Below, in pieces: positions 17,859 to 28,783 of a DNA stretch of 64,000 nt; position 1 is the stretch's first letter; each line of letters starts with the position of its first letter. The DNA comes from Halogeometricum sp. S1BR25-6 (GTDB lineage Archaea; Halobacteriota; Halobacteria; Halobacteriales; Haloferacaceae): assembly GCF_031624495.1 (NCBI RefSeq), contig NZ_JAMQOP010000006.1, positions 109,247-173,246 of the forward strand, given 5' to 3'. Position numbers and translations under genes: made by a program. Below the pieces are notes generated by a model. It saw only the letters and a program-made list of their open reading frames with translations. It did no database searches and was not told the DNA's origin.

Positions 17859-18422
17859 ATGTCACGCAATGGAAATCACGAATCTCGGCGAAGCGTGCTC
17901 AGAAGCGGTGCGATAGTGGTGGGATCTATCGCACTCGGGACTACCTCGATAGGGAGCGCCACCGCCCAACGCGGGCGTCCAGACTTCAGTAGCAGCGTCT
18001 GGGGAGACGGCGAGCAGTGGGGGACCAAGGTTACCGGAACGTTCGACGAACCGAGGAAGAAACACAATCTGGACAAATTGTTCGTCGTCACGACCGACCA
18101 CGAGCATCCCCCAGACCACGAGGAACACGCGGGCCATCACCCCCACCCGCTTCCGGACGACCAACTCCCGGTCGCAGAGGCCGCCCCCGGAAATCGGGCG
18201 TACAACGGAGGCCGTTGGTGGACGCACACCGCGACGTGGACGCATCAGGGTATCCACGACCACGACGGATCCGTTCCACTCCTCACTCGATACGGCCCGG
18301 CGAACGATCCGAACTCGATACTGTTCCACGAAAACTTGGGCCACATCCGGATTACGGAGGGTTCCCCTGACGATACGCCTGACTTCTTCCGATGTCCGCT
18401 GTTACCCGATAAGGAGGAGTGA
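17859..18422 (+). CDS. Tat-exported His-rich protein
   Basis: 187 residues from the ATG at 17859. The N-terminus has a Tat motif (SRRSVLRSG) and a hydrophobic stretch ending near SATAQ. The mature protein has a His-rich insertion (DHEHPPDHEEHAGHHPHP) that could bind Cu, Ni or Zn. The remainder matches nothing I recognise. Its genomic setting suggests an extracellular metal-related role, which is an inference. Confidence 0.65.
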   Translation: MSRNGNHESRRSVLRSGAIVVGSIALGTTSIGSATAQRGRPDFSSSVWGDGEQWGTKVTGTFDEPRKKHNLDKLFVVTTDHEHPPDHEEHAGHHPHPLPDDQLPVAEAAPGNRAYNGGRWWTHTATWTHQGIHDHDGSVPLLTRYGPANDPNSILFHENLGHIRITEGSPDDTPDFFRCPLLPDKEE

Positions 18423-18598
18423 CGGACCGCTCTCCACCTTCGAATCCGTAACCGTCAACGCACATCGTATACGCGGACCGGATTTCGGAATGCTACTGCC
18501 CTCAAGTCCAACTCTGTAGACCGCCCGCGGGTCTCGAAGCCCAGAGGTGTGTCGCTCACCGGTGGTTTCAACAGAAACAGACAGAGACATCCGAACAG

Positions 18599-19285
18599 AT
18601 GCGACTGGCAGTATTCGGTGCAACAGGTGGGGCCGGACGAGAATTTACGAAACGTGCGACTGCGGAGGGTCACGAGATACGGGCACTCACGCGGTCGACA
18701 GGGAGACTCTCGACCGACGACGCTATCGTCGCCGTCGAGGGAAACGTCCTCGTCCCGGAGAACGTCTCGGAGACCGTGACGGACGCAGACGCCGTCGTCT
18801 GTCTCTTGGGGCGTACCGGCGACAATCCTCGGGACGTGGTCTCCAGCGGAACTGAGAACATCCTCACCGCGATGAATGAGCAAGGTGTGAACCGTCTGGT
18901 AGCGCTGACTTCCATGGGACTCGGTGCGAGCGTTCGCCAGGTTCCGTGGTACGTGCGTCTCGCGAACGCGACAGTCCTCCACGACTTGATGGTGGACAAG
19001 GCGAGACAAGAGGAACTCGTCGCGGGGAGCGACGTCAAGTGGACTATCGTCCGCCCCGGCGGACTGACCGACGGCCCTCCCACTGGCGAGTTCGTCCACG
19101 GCGTTGACGTTGACGCGACCGCGGGGCCGATTTCGCGCGCCGACGTCGCCGCGTTTCTACTGCAGGTCGTACAGACCGACGCCTACGTGCGCGAGATGCC
19201 GGTAGTGACGACTGAACAGGGAGTCGACGCCGCGTTCCTCTGGGAGCAGGCGACGGCGATAACCCGTCGGTTGAGTGGGAGGTGA
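18599..19285 (+). CDS. NAD(P)-binding atypical SDR protein
   Basis: 228 residues. The Rossmann motif LAVFGATGGAGREF is at the N-terminus, then DADAVVCLLG, TENILTAMNEQGVNRLVALTSMG and the YxxxK-lacking segment typical of NmrA/BLVRB-like atypical short-chain reductases (DLMVDKARQEELVAGSDVKWTIVRPGGL). Probably an NAD(P)H-dependent reductase; the substrate cannot be told. Close to DoxX on the same strand (~45-bp gap). Confidence 0.8.
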   Translation: MRLAVFGATGGAGREFTKRATAEGHEIRALTRSTGRLSTDDAIVAVEGNVLVPENVSETVTDADAVVCLLGRTGDNPRDVVSSGTENILTAMNEQGVNRLVALTSMGLGASVRQVPWYVRLANATVLHDLMVDKARQEELVAGSDVKWTIVRPGGLTDGPPTGEFVHGVDVDATAGPISRADVAAFLLQVVQTDAYVREMPVVTTEQGVDAAFLWEQATAITRRLSGR

Positions 19286-19329
19286 GATGAGGTGACTTTT
19301 TATTTGTCCCGGAGAAGAGTGGAGACATC

Positions 19330-19884
19330 ATGTCGTCACGAGAAGTGCGATTAGAGAGTACGGTCGGCGGTTTCACAGCGAGTGGGAAGCTCCACACGCT
19401 GAGCGTGTGGTTCATCCTCGCACTCAGACTGATGATGGGTATCGCGTTCTTCCAGAGCGGACTTAGTAAGGTTCTCTCCGGAAGTTTCAGCGCGGGCGGC
19501 TATCTGACGGGAGCGGTTCCGGCCAACGGGAGTCCGCTCGCCGGTCTGTTCGTCGCGATGGGAGAAACCCCGTGGTTCGTCGACTTCGTGAACGTGGCCG
19601 TCCCGTGGGGCGAGGTGCTCATCGGACTCGGTCTCATCGTCGGCGCATTGACTCGGCTCGCCGCGTTCTGGGGGGCGTTCATGATGCTGATGTTCTACTT
19701 CGGGAACTGGGACGTCGCCCACGGATACATCAACGGCGACTTCGCGTACATGCTCGTGTTCCTCTCCGTCGCGGCGTTCGGTGCGGGCCGCATCTTCGGC
19801 CTCGACGCCAAACTCGAACAATACGAGGTCGACGGTCGTCCGTTCGTCGAGAGATACTCGTGGGCGCGATACCTGCTCGGCTGA
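19330..19884 (+). CDS. DoxX family membrane protein
   Basis: 184 residues with four hydrophobic helices. Conserved DoxX features are LRLMMGIAFFQSGLSKVL, PWGEVLIGLGLIVGALTRLAAF and a fourth helix (YMLVFLSVAAFG). DoxX-type proteins occur with quinone or thiosulfate oxidation and redox stress genes. Here it follows the NAD(P)-binding gene, so a membrane redox role is plausible. Confidence 0.85.
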   Translation: MSSREVRLESTVGGFTASGKLHTLSVWFILALRLMMGIAFFQSGLSKVLSGSFSAGGYLTGAVPANGSPLAGLFVAMGETPWFVDFVNVAVPWGEVLIGLGLIVGALTRLAAFWGAFMMLMFYFGNWDVAHGYINGDFAYMLVFLSVAAFGAGRIFGLDAKLEQYEVDGRPFVERYSWARYLLG

Positions 19885-19945
19885 GAGCGCCGACGTGCAC
19901 TCGCCGGGGAAAACAGACTTGTAGACGGCTCCGGTGTCTCGCAGT

Positions 19946-20245
19946 ATGATTCCGTTCGCCGTCGATACAGTCGCACTAGCGACTATCGTAGCCAGCACCG
20001 CGTACGTTGTCTCGGCGGTCCCAGCGTTCTGGCGACAGTATCCCGGCGCGTACCGACGTCCCCTCCTCGGATTCTCGCTCGTGAGTCTCCTCTTCGGTGC
20101 AGCGCACATCGGAGAACTGTACTCCCTCCCGGGCGCGTCTCTCGCTCTCGTCGAAATCGGGGCACAGACCGGCTTCTTCGTCGTCGTCCTTTGGTTCGTT
20201 CGCATCCATCCGCGGCCCCGGCCGGTAGGGGGTGAGAATCGATGA
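19946..20245 (+). CDS. Small multi-pass membrane protein
   Basis: 99 residues from the ATG at 19946 with three hydrophobic segments (about residues 5-25, 38-55 and 65-85). Overlaps the following membrane gene by four bases (ATGA at 20242), so the two are likely translated together. No family recognised. Confidence 0.6.
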   Translation: MIPFAVDTVALATIVASTAYVVSAVPAFWRQYPGAYRRPLLGFSLVSLLFGAAHIGELYSLPGASLALVEIGAQTGFFVVVLWFVRIHPRPRPVGGENR

Positions 20246-20541
20246 GCGCCGGTTTCCTGACGGGAGCCTCCGTCGGGAGTGCGCTCGCGATCGCCGTTCT
20301 CTGCTACGTCCTCCTCTATCGGACGGATCACGTCGTCGTCCAGCGCTCGTTCTTCTTCAGAGTCGGTCTGGGCGGCCTGCTCGCCGCAGTTGCCGGAGGG
20401 ACGGCGCTCCTCCTCGGAGTACGCTCGACACATCTCGGACACGCAGTGTTCGCCTTCTTCGTGGCGGCCGCCGTCCGCGACGTTCGTCGTAGCGTCCATC
20501 CCGCGAACGAGTCGTGGTTCGAGACGCTGTTCGATGGGTAG
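20242..20541 (+). CDS. Small membrane protein, partner of the preceding gene
   Basis: 99 residues, three hydrophobic stretches and a short polar tail. The start codon overlaps the previous stop. No motif recognised; the pair may form one membrane complex. Confidence 0.6.
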   Translation: MSAGFLTGASVGSALAIAVLCYVLLYRTDHVVVQRSFFFRVGLGGLLAAVAGGTALLLGVRSTHLGHAVFAFFVAAAVRDVRRSVHPANESWFETLFDG

Positions 20542-20691
20542 GAGCGACCTGACGCTCGTTCTCTGCTCGTTCGTCGGCGGAATTCGCGACAGATTCGATG
20601 ATGGACTTTACTATCGAAAGAATCGGACTGTTCTCACCGACCCTGCCGAAAGAGAAATTCGCATAAGAGTCGCTCGCGTAGGGAGTACTGT

Positions 20692-20889
20692 ATGACGACG
20701 ACCATAACCGTCGAGGGAATGACGTGTGAACACTGCGAACAGACCGTCGAGGACGCGCTCCGAGACGTAGACGGTGTGACGGACGCTACCGCCGACCGCG
20801 AAGCCGAGAGCGCGAACGTCGACGGCGATGCCGACATCGATACGCTCGTGGAGGCGGTCAAAGACGCCGGATACTCGGCTCACGCCTGA
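20692..20889 (+). CDS. CopZ-like heavy-metal-associated (HMA) protein
   Basis: 65 residues forming one complete HMA domain: MTTTITVEGMTCEHCEQTVEDAL with the CxxC Cu+ site, then the usual loops and GYSAHA at the end. It is expected to carry Cu+ in the cytosol and hand it to a P1B ATPase. A copper ATPase gene begins ~120 bp downstream on the same strand. Confidence 0.9.
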   Translation: MTTTITVEGMTCEHCEQTVEDALRDVDGVTDATADREAESANVDGDADIDTLVEAVKDAGYSAHA

Positions 20890-21010
20890 AGCGAAATCGG
20901 AGACCAGCGGTCGGACGAACTCGGCATTCTTCCGCGAAGCTCGAACCGCTCTGGTCGGATTTCGTCACGGGTGGAACAGAATCATGTAGGACGGCGTCGA
21001 CAAACAGGCT

Positions 21011-23305
21011 ATGAGCGAGCATTCAAACCACGAGGGTTCCAGAGATGGACCATCAACGAATCTCCCCCGGCAATCGGCCGGTGGGAGCGTACAGTGCTGT
21101 CGGATTTGCCAGTTAGAGGAAGGCACCGAGACCCGAGGGTCTGTGGCACCGACTGCGAATCCCACGGTGCAGCATCCGGACCAAGCACGCGAGAAGGAGA
21201 CAGCGACGGGCGACCACTCGAACCACGAACACGGACACGACCATACCCATCACGCGACGGAGGAACCCGATCACGAATCGCACGAACGCAGAGGGGGTCA
21301 CGGCCGCGACCATGGGGACCACGCGGAGCACACGGACCATACCGGTCACGAACAGATGTTCCGGCGGCGGTTCTGGGTGTCGCTCGTCCTCTCGGTGCCA
21401 GTCATCTTCTTCAGCGAGTTCATTCAGGACGTCTTCGGCTACACGGCGCCGACATTCCCAGGTAGTGTCTGGATCACGCCCGTTCTCTCGGTAATCATCT
21501 TCGCGTACGGTGGCGTGCCGTTCCTCTCGATGGCCCGGACGGAACTCGAGAACCGTGAGCCAGGGATGATGATGCTCATCTCGCTGGCCATCACCGTCGC
21601 GTTCGTCTACTCGATTGCGAGTCTGTTCCTCGAGGGGACGACGCCGTTCTTCTGGGAACTCGTCACGCTGATCGACATCATGCTGCTGGGCCACTGGATG
21701 GAGATGCGATCGGTCCGGCAGGCCTCCGGTGCACTCGACGAGCTGGCGAAGCTCATGCCCGACACCGCCGAGCGCGTCACTGAGAGCGGCGACACGGAGG
21801 AGGTTCCCGTTTCCGAGCTGTCCGAGGACGACGTCATCCTCGTCCGTCCAGGTGCCTCCGTTCCCGCGGACGGCGAAGTTGTTGAAGGTGAATCGTCCGT
21901 CGACGAGTCGATGATCACCGGCGAGTCCCGTCCAGTCGACAAGGAACCCGGCGTGGAGGTCGTCGCTGGCACGGTCAACCAGGACGGCAGCCTGCGTGTC
22001 CGGGTGACCAAGACCGGTGACGAGACGACGCTGGCGGGCATCATGCGCCTCGTGGACGAGGCCCAGCAGTCCAAATCCCGTACGCAACTCCTGGCCGACC
22101 GGGCAGCCGGCTGGCTGTTCTACGTGGCACTCGGCGTCGCAGCGATTACGGCCATCGCGTGGGTCGTTGCGGTCGGGTTCAACATCGGCGTACTCGAACG
22201 CGTCGTGACGGTGCTCGTCATCGCGTGTCCGCACGCACTCGGACTCGCCGTCCCGTTGGTCGTCGCAATCAACACCTCCACTGCTGCCCAGAACGGGATG
22301 CTCATCCGCGACCGCATCGCCATGGAAGAGGCCCGGAATCTCGATACGGTGATGTTCGACAAGACCGGGACGCTCACGAAGGGCGAACAGGGCGTCGTCG
22401 GGGTCGAGACGGCGGGCGACTGGGACGAACAGCGGGCGTTCGAGGTCGCTGCGGGCGTCGAGGGTGATTCCGAACACATGATTGCTCGCGCTATCCGGAA
22501 CGCCGCCGCTGAACGTGACATCCAACGGGCGCAGGTCGCAAGCTTCGAGAACCTCCGCGGTCTCGGCGTCAGAGCCACTGTCGACGGCGAGACAGTTCAT
22601 CTGGGAGGCCCCAACCTGATCGAGAAACTCGACATCGAGCGGTCCAACGACATCACTGCATTCGCTGAGGAAGCTGGCGCGAACGCACAGACGGTTATCT
22701 ACCTGATTCACGACGAATCAGAGGTCGTCGCGGCGTTCGCGCTGGCCGACGTCATCCGGGAAGAAAGCAGGCAGGCCATCGAGGCACTGCACGGGATGGG
22801 CATCGAGGTTGCGATGTTGACCGGCGACTCCGAGGACGTCGCGAAGGCCGTCTCGGAGGAACTCGGCATCGACCAGTACTTCGCGGAGGTGCTCCCCGAG
22901 GAGAAGGACACCAAGGTCGAAGCACTCCAGTCCGAAGGGAAACTGGTGGCGATGGTCGGCGATGGCGTCAACGACGCGCCAGCGCTCACCAGAGCTGACG
23001 TGGGCATCGCCATCGGCTCGGGGACCGACGTGGCCATCGAGTCGGGCGACATCATCCTCGTCGACAACAACCCCCTGGATGTCGTCCGTCTCATCAAGCT
23101 CTCGAAGGCGAGCTACCGGAAGATGCAGGAGAACCTCGTCTGGGCGACCGGCTACAACGTGTTCGCGCTGCCACTCGCTGCGGGAATCCTCGCACCCATC
23201 GGCATTCTCCTGTCGCCAGCGATCGGCGCGGTGTTCATGTCGCTGTCGACCATCATCGTCGCGATCAACGCCCGCCGACTCCGGGGGGTCGATCTCTCAG
23301 CATGA
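21011..23305 (+). CDS. copB: CPH-type copper-translocating P1B ATPase (CopB-like)
   Basis: 764 residues. The N-terminus lacks HMA domains but is His-rich (~65-115: [20 protein letters not shown]) and has a CCRIC cluster near residue 29. Motifs are TGES (~303-306), CPH in [12 protein letters not shown] (~406-408), DKTGTLT (~450-456) and GDGVND near the C-terminus. CPH rather than CPC places it in the P1B-3 class, reported for Cu2+/Cu+/Ag+. It begins the six-gene operon; its stop overlaps the next start (ATGA at 23302). Confidence 0.88.
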   Translation: MSEHSNHEGSRDGPSTNLPRQSAGGSVQCCRICQLEEGTETRGSVAPTANPTVQHPDQAREKETATGDHSNHEHGHDHTHHATEEPDHESHERRGGHGRDHGDHAEHTDHTGHEQMFRRRFWVSLVLSVPVIFFSEFIQDVFGYTAPTFPGSVWITPVLSVIIFAYGGVPFLSMARTELENREPGMMMLISLAITVAFVYSIASLFLEGTTPFFWELVTLIDIMLLGHWMEMRSVRQASGALDELAKLMPDTAERVTESGDTEEVPVSELSEDDVILVRPGASVPADGEVVEGESSVDESMITGESRPVDKEPGVEVVAGTVNQDGSLRVRVTKTGDETTLAGIMRLVDEAQQSKSRTQLLADRAAGWLFYVALGVAAITAIAWVVAVGFNIGVLERVVTVLVIACPHALGLAVPLVVAINTSTAAQNGMLIRDRIAMEEARNLDTVMFDKTGTLTKGEQGVVGVETAGDWDEQRAFEVAAGVEGDSEHMIARAIRNAAAERDIQRAQVASFENLRGLGVRATVDGETVHLGGPNLIEKLDIERSNDITAFAEEAGANAQTVIYLIHDESEVVAAFALADVIREESRQAIEALHGMGIEVAMLTGDSEDVAKAVSEELGIDQYFAEVLPEEKDTKVEALQSEGKLVAMVGDGVNDAPALTRADVGIAIGSGTDVAIESGDIILVDNNPLDVVRLIKLSKASYRKMQENLVWATGYNVFALPLAAGILAPIGILLSPAIGAVFMSLSTIIVAINARRLRGVDLSA

Positions 23306-24408
23306 CGACGCTGATAGTCGGCGGCTACGGGTCAGTCGGTCGCACGATAGCGGAAGACCTGGCTACTGCGTCTGACGACGCGAATGCCGTCATTATCGCT
23401 GGTCGCGACGAGACGAAAGCGAACGCCGTCGCAAGTGAGTTCGGAGACAATGTCTCTGGCATCGCCTTCGACCTCGAGGAGACGGATTCGTACGCTCGTA
23501 TCCTCAAAGACGTTGACCAGGTTGTGATGTGCGTGGATCAGTCCGGAACAGCGTTCGTTGAGGCGTGCCTCGAATCGGGGGCCGACTATGTTGACGTCAC
23601 GGCCTCGGACGAATTCTTCCGCCAAGTCGAACAGCTTGACGACCTCGCACGAGATGGTGATGCGACAGCAGTCCTGAGCGTGGGGCTCGCGCCCGGCGTC
23701 ACGAATCTGCTGGCGAAGCTAATGGCCGACCAGCTGTCGTCGGTCTCGGACATCCAGATCGGCGTGCTACTCGGTCTCGGGGAGGCGTTCGGTCCCGCAG
23801 CGAGTCGATGGACGCTCGAACGAATCAGTCGGGAGTTCGCGGTCCCTACAGCGGGACACTCCGGGTCGATCCGTGGCTTTTCGAATCCAGTACCGGTAGA
23901 GTTCCCCCGATATGGCCAGAGGTGGGCCTACAGCTTCGACTTCGCGGATCAACACGTCCTCCACCGAACGCTCAACGTGCCAGCTAGAACTCACCTGTGC
24001 TTCGACTCACGGGGCGTCACGTCGGCAGTCTATGGGCTCTCGTGGGTCGGATTGTACCGTCCAGCCGTCGAGGCGATCGGGCTCGATCGACTGACGGACC
24101 TCGTCTCGACGCTCTCGGTCGGCGGGGACGGCTTCGCCGTGACGGTTGAGGTCGATGGGCAGCAGAATTCGACCGCGAAGACGCTGATGACGGCGATCGA
24201 CGGGAGAGAGCAGAGCCGAGTGACTGGCATCGTCGCGGCAACTGTGGCGTTGGCCATCCGAGATACAGCGGTTCCCGACGGCGTCCATCATATCCACGAG
24301 ATTCTCGACCCCGAGCCAATTCTCGATGTCCTGCGAAAACAGGGGTATCGTCTCACGAACAGCGAACAGGTCCGGGAGACGAGGGAACCGGTTCCCCCAA
24401 ATCCATGA
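23302..24408 (+). CDS. Saccharopine dehydrogenase family protein
   Basis: 368 residues. A Rossmann nucleotide site, [15 protein letters not shown], is at the N-terminus, followed by [11 protein letters not shown] and [21 protein letters not shown], as in saccharopine dehydrogenase-like oxidoreductases. Substrate unknown. It is translationally coupled to the copper ATPase (ATGA overlap) and lies in the same operon as the aspartoacylase-like gene. Confidence 0.8.
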   Translation: MTTLIVGGYGSVGRTIAEDLATASDDANAVIIAGRDETKANAVASEFGDNVSGIAFDLEETDSYARILKDVDQVVMCVDQSGTAFVEACLESGADYVDVTASDEFFRQVEQLDDLARDGDATAVLSVGLAPGVTNLLAKLMADQLSSVSDIQIGVLLGLGEAFGPAASRWTLERISREFAVPTAGHSGSIRGFSNPVPVEFPRYGQRWAYSFDFADQHVLHRTLNVPARTHLCFDSRGVTSAVYGLSWVGLYRPAVEAIGLDRLTDLVSTLSVGGDGFAVTVEVDGQQNSTAKTLMTAIDGREQSRVTGIVAATVALAIRDTAVPDGVHHIHEILDPEPILDVLRKQGYRLTNSEQVRETREPVPPNP

Positions 24409-24418
24409 GGAGGCACCG

Positions 24419-25537
24419 ATGACGACACAGCACGTTTCCGTCGGTGGACGGACCATCGATGCGGGAAGGAAGCAAACGTTCCGCTTCGCCTGTAGCGAGA
24501 CGTATCACGGTGATACGCTTGAAATCCCAGTCACGGTCATCAACGGCACGTCGTCGGGGCCGTGCGTCTTCCTGACCGCTGCCGTCCACGGAGACGAACT
24601 CAACGGGGTCAAGATTATTCAGGAGGTCGCCGATCACTACGAGCCAGAGGACCTCCACGGGGCACTCGTCTGCCTCCACGTGTTGAACGTGCCGGGCTTT
24701 CTCGCCCAGCAGCGCTACATCCCCATCTACGACGAGGACCTCAATCGGTCGTTCCCAGGCAACGCCCGAACTACGATGGCCAAACGGCTCGCGAACACGA
24801 TTTACGAGGAGTTCATCTCGAAGTGCGATCTCGGCCTCGACTTCCACACGTCGACGCGCAACCGCACGACGATGTACCACGTCCGCGCCGATATGCGCGA
24901 CCCCGACGTCGAACGACTCGCCAGAGCGTTCGGTACGAGTGTCATCCTCGACGGCGAAGGCTCACGTGGGACGCTCAGAAGTGTAGCCTGTCGGGACGGT
25001 ATCCCGACGGTCACGGTCGAGATGGGTCGCGCCCATCGATTCCAGACGGCGCACCTCGACCGGGCGCTCCACTGTGTCGCGAGCGTCCTCGCCGAACACG
25101 AGGTGCTTCCCGACCGACCGGTTTCCTGGCCCGGCTGGACGCGCGTAGTCGCTCGCGACGGCGAGAAAACGTGGATTCGCGCCGAGACCGGTGGTCTCGT
25201 CGAGATGGGGTGGGGCCCACACCCACTCGTCGAGGACGGCGAGCCACTGTTCACGATTTCAGATCACTTCAAGGACGACATCGAGACGATTCGAGCACCG
25301 TCTACCGGCCTCGTCGTCGGCGTTCTCGAAAACGCAGTGGCGTATCCGGGCCACCCACTGTGTCACTTTGTGAGCGTCGACGAGGAAACCGCCGACGTCA
25401 TTCGCGCCGACATCGAGCGAGGTGTGTTCGACGTCTATCGTGAAGGCGGCTTCCAGTGGCCCGAACCACGCTGGTACGCCGAGCACGGCCAGCAACCGAA
25501 CGCTGAACACGGTAGTGATACCCATGACACGACGTAA
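24419..25537 (+). CDS. Succinylglutamate desuccinylase/aspartoacylase family hydrolase
   Basis: 372 residues from the ATG at 24419 (MTTQHVSVGG), 10 bases after the previous stop and preceded by GAGGAGG. Zinc carboxypeptidase-fold signatures are AAVHGDELNGV (metal-binding His/Glu), NLNRSFPG-like DLNRSFPGNA, and LGLDFHTSTRNRT. A second motif, VTVEMGRAHRF, gives the catalytic Glu region. Predicted to hydrolyse an amide bond of a small acylated amine or amino acid. Confidence 0.85.
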   Translation: MTTQHVSVGGRTIDAGRKQTFRFACSETYHGDTLEIPVTVINGTSSGPCVFLTAAVHGDELNGVKIIQEVADHYEPEDLHGALVCLHVLNVPGFLAQQRYIPIYDEDLNRSFPGNARTTMAKRLANTIYEEFISKCDLGLDFHTSTRNRTTMYHVRADMRDPDVERLARAFGTSVILDGEGSRGTLRSVACRDGIPTVTVEMGRAHRFQTAHLDRALHCVASVLAEHEVLPDRPVSWPGWTRVVARDGEKTWIRAETGGLVEMGWGPHPLVEDGEPLFTISDHFKDDIETIRAPSTGLVVGVLENAVAYPGHPLCHFVSVDEETADVIRADIERGVFDVYREGGFQWPEPRWYAEHGQQPNAEHGSDTHDTT

Positions 25538-26915
25538 ACTTACAATCGACCGGCCTGGTGGAAGCGATCAGACGACGACCGAGTTCGACGTGATCGGTGA
25601 GAGCCCAGTTGATGCATCGTTGCTCAGAATCGAACACGCGACAGCAAGTGTTGAGATCCAAGCAGAACCGGAAGCGTTCTTCGACGCGTTCACTCGATTC
25701 GCGCAGTACGATCGGTGGACGCCCGAGATGCAGGGCTCTGCCCACTGGCTGACCATCGAGGAAGGTGGTCCAGGGTCGAAGTTCATCGCCTACGATAAGC
25801 CAGGAACGACCCATCTCGCACACTATGGCGAAGTCATCGACGTAGATCGGCCGAACCGCTTCGAGTGGCGAGCGCCGTTCAGCGAATGGCAGCGGGCATA
25901 TATCGGGACGGAACTCGAAATCGAAGAGACAGACCAAGGGACAGCGACCGTAAGCGAAACGTTGTACTTCGACGTCAGAGAGGAGCATCTCCCCGTCCTC
26001 GCGGGGTTCACCGGTACGGCCAGTCTTCAGGAGGAGCGCGTCGAATCGTTCCTCGAGACGCGACTCAGGGGCCTCGACTCACTTCTCAAAGAGAACGACA
26101 TCCCGGACGACGAACGGTCGTTCCTCTTCACGGAAGCGCGGACTGTGGCCGGAGATTGGGCCGGGCGAATTTCGGACGGCGAGTGGGTTCGTGTGCTCTA
26201 TGCTGACGGCGAGGTCGACTTCGACGCTCCCGCCGATGAGGTGTTCAACGCCTTCTCCCGGTTCGCACGCTACGCTGACTGGACGCGCGATATCCACGTC
26301 GGCTGCGAGTGGCTCGACGTGAAGGAAGGTGGCGTCGGATCACGGTTCCTCATCTGGGAGAAGCCCGGCGACCGCCACGTGATGCACTACGGGGTGGTGA
26401 CCGAGTGCGAGCGGAATCGACGGTTCACGTGGCGGGCACCGTTCGCAGAGTGGGGAAAGGTCTTCCTCGGGACGTCACTCCAGCTCACGCCGCGCGCCGA
26501 CGGCGGGACGACTGCTTATCACGTGCTCTACGTTGACCTGCCGGTCGAGTATCTCCCGGTCTTCGGTGGGTTCGGGACGCTTCCCGGCTTCGACCTTGAG
26601 TTCGAGACGTTCCACATCTACGAGGAGGCGGACGGCTTCCAACGACTCATGGAGAACGACGAGTTCACCGAGGAGGACACTTCGTACCTGTTCGATAAAG
26701 ACGACCAGATCGCTCACGACTGGCCCATGCAGGAGGGCCGTCCTTGGCCCGACCGGGCGCTCACACTCGAACCAGACCGAACGATCTCCTACGAGAAACT
26801 GCTCGTCGAGCTCTCTGAAGTCTTCGCCGAGGCGCTTCCGTCGCCGAAATTCACTCGCGAGTATCGCGACCTGAAACGACTCTGGGCCCACGCTGACCAG
26901 GAGGGTGCGGAATGA
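25524..26915 (+). CDS. Double SRPBCC/START-like domain protein
   Basis: 463 residues from the ATG at 25524, 14 bases overlapping the previous gene. Two copies of the same unit lie in tandem: AFFDAFTRFAQYDRWTPEMQ ... GGPGSKFIAYDKPG ... FEWRAPFSEWQRAYIGT, and EVFNAFSRFARYADWTRDIH ... GGVGSRFLIWEKPG ... FTWRAPFAEWGKVFLGT. Each is a START/Bet v 1-like fold that can enclose a hydrophobic ligand. Such domains act in polyketide, isoprenoid or quinone chemistry, so a ligand-carrier role is likely here. Confidence 0.75.
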   Translation: MTRRKLTIDRPGGSDQTTTEFDVIGESPVDASLLRIEHATASVEIQAEPEAFFDAFTRFAQYDRWTPEMQGSAHWLTIEEGGPGSKFIAYDKPGTTHLAHYGEVIDVDRPNRFEWRAPFSEWQRAYIGTELEIEETDQGTATVSETLYFDVREEHLPVLAGFTGTASLQEERVESFLETRLRGLDSLLKENDIPDDERSFLFTEARTVAGDWAGRISDGEWVRVLYADGEVDFDAPADEVFNAFSRFARYADWTRDIHVGCEWLDVKEGGVGSRFLIWEKPGDRHVMHYGVVTECERNRRFTWRAPFAEWGKVFLGTSLQLTPRADGGTTAYHVLYVDLPVEYLPVFGGFGTLPGFDLEFETFHIYEEADGFQRLMENDEFTEEDTSYLFDKDDQIAHDWPMQEGRPWPDRALTLEPDRTISYEKLLVELSEVFAEALPSPKFTREYRDLKRLWAHADQEGAE

Positions 26916-28783
26916 TCGAGCGAATCCGTGAGGCGGTGCGAACCATCGTGCGCTTCGTCGAGATTCTCCGCTATACTCTCGTAGCGGCGATCCGGTACCA
27001 ATTCAGTTCGGAACCGCTTCCCGAGCACGTCCATCGCCTCGTCGTCCAGCTTGGGCCGACGTTCATCAAACTCGGCCAGATCGCCTCGACGCGACCCGAT
27101 CTCGTCCCGCCCGATGTCTCGAAACGGCTTGAAGAACTGCAAGAGAACGTTCCACAATTTCCTCACCGTGACGCCCGAGCAGTCATCGAATCCGAACTCG
27201 GAGAACCTCCGGAGGAACTATTTCGAGAGTTCCCCACCGAGCCCATCGCTTCGGCTTCGTTGAGTCAAGTGTACTTCGCGATGCTGGACGATGAGACAGA
27301 CGTCGCCGTGAAAGTCCAGCGTCCGGGTATCCGCCCACGCATGGAACGGGATCTCCGAATCGTTCGAAGTCTCGCCCGGCTGGGGTCCGCACTCCGATTG
27401 ACGCCACGTCAGCTCCCCGTTACCCAGATCGTCGACGAGTTCGCCTCGTGGACGCTGAAGGAACTCGACTTCGAGGTCGAAGGTCACAACCTCGAAGAGT
27501 TCGGCCGGAATTTCGTGGACTGGGACGACGTGACGTTTCCAGCGGTCTACTGGAGCCACACGACCAAGCGTGTCCTGACAATGGAGAAGGTCTCGGGGAT
27601 GCGACTTGGAGCGATTCCAGACGCCGTAAGCGAGCAACGCCGCCACACGCTCGCTCAGCGCCTCTCGGAACTGCTCATCAAGATGTTCGTCTCCGACGGC
27701 TTCTTCCACGCCGACCTCCACCCGGGGAACATCTTCTTCCAGCGGAACGGCAGTATCGCGATCCTCGACGTCGGAATGGTCGGCCGGATGACGACCGTTC
27801 AACGCGACCGTTTCCTCGCGTACTGGATCGCCATCACACGCCGACAGCGCGACCGAGCGTTTCACCATCTCGTAGAGATGGCCGAATCGACCGAGCGGGC
27901 CGACCTCGACGCCTACCGCGACCAGTACGACGTACTCCTCGACCGCTTCTACAATAAGGACCTCTCGGAGCGGAGTCTCGCACAGACCTATCTTGAGATC
28001 GTCTACGCAGGCGCCGAACACGGCGTCGTCTTCCCTTCAGAAATGGTCCTGCAGGCGAAGGCGGTCGTGACAGCCGAATCGCTGACGCTCGTCCTCGCGC
28101 CCGAGTATCGCTTCAGCGAGGAGATCCGACCCATCGTCGCCGAGGAACTCGCGAAGCAGGCGACGCCCCGGGCCGCAATGGATCGGGCGTGGGGCGAACT
28201 CGTCGACTGGATCCTTCTCGGGCAGAGTGGTGGCGGTGGGGAGTCGCCATCGGCAGCAACCCCCGAAGAGGCGGCGTTCCGCAGGGAGGCGATTCAAGCG
28301 CTTGCCCACGTCTGGACGGACGACATCGATGCGTTGTTGCAGGACATCCAAGACGACGTGCCCGAGTACACGTCTGCCGAGTACTGGCGCGATCACCCGG
28401 AGCACTACGTCCTCCTCGAGACGGCACTCGGGCTACTCCGGACGTTCGCGACGGAACTGGCGCGCCTCGAAGAGCGCAGCGACATCCAGAGCGAAACCGA
28501 CGCCGTACCCCTGCTCGCGGTCGACGACGCAGACGATGTAGAAGAAAAGCTCCTGACCGGCGAACTCTCCCAGATGATCGATACGTTGCAGGACGATACG
28601 GATCGGTACACCTCGGCGGAGTTCTGGGACCAGAACCACGAAACGCGAGCGGCACTCATTTCGGGATTGACGGCACTCCGACTGCTCCTCTCACGACTGA
28701 ACCAGAGCGTCGACGCGACGTACGCCACCAGCCCCGGCAATGGGACGACCCACCCCTCCGAGACGAGCGATACCGATGACTGA
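26912..28783 (+). CDS. ABC1/UbiB atypical kinase family protein
   Basis: 623 residues. Family motifs are KLGQIASTRPDLVPP (the KxGQ region), ASLSQVY, VAVKVQRPG (Lys), FFHADLHPGNIF (catalytic loop) and ILDVGMVG (DxG). The C-terminal ~150 residues are extra and lack a clear domain. UbiB-type proteins act in quinone/isoprenoid lipid metabolism as ATPase/kinase-like factors. It is coupled to the SRPBCC gene (ATGA) and to the methyltransferase gene (8-bp overlap). Confidence 0.88.
   Translation: MIERIREAVRTIVRFVEILRYTLVAAIRYQFSSEPLPEHVHRLVVQLGPTFIKLGQIASTRPDLVPPDVSKRLEELQENVPQFPHRDARAVIESELGEPPEELFREFPTEPIASASLSQVYFAMLDDETDVAVKVQRPGIRPRMERDLRIVRSLARLGSALRLTPRQLPVTQIVDEFASWTLKELDFEVEGHNLEEFGRNFVDWDDVTFPAVYWSHTTKRVLTMEKVSGMRLGAIPDAVSEQRRHTLAQRLSELLIKMFVSDGFFHADLHPGNIFFQRNGSIAILDVGMVGRMTTVQRDRFLAYWIAITRRQRDRAFHHLVEMAESTERADLDAYRDQYDVLLDRFYNKDLSERSLAQTYLEIVYAGAEHGVVFPSEMVLQAKAVVTAESLTLVLAPEYRFSEEIRPIVAEELAKQATPRAAMDRAWGELVDWILLGQSGGGGESPSAATPEEAAFRREAIQALAHVWTDDIDALLQDIQDDVPEYTSAEYWRDHPEHYVLLETALGLLRTFATELARLEERSDIQSETDAVPLLAVDDADDVEEKLLTGELSQMIDTLQDDTDRYTSAEFWDQNHETRAALISGLTALRLLLSRLNQSVDATYATSPGNGTTHPSETSDTDD

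Noticed and set aside
21113..22711. A 532-codon open frame antisense to the CPH copper ATPase
   Set aside because: GC-rich haloarchaeal genes often leave long antisense frames. The sense strand carries all ATPase motifs and the antisense product has a skewed composition.
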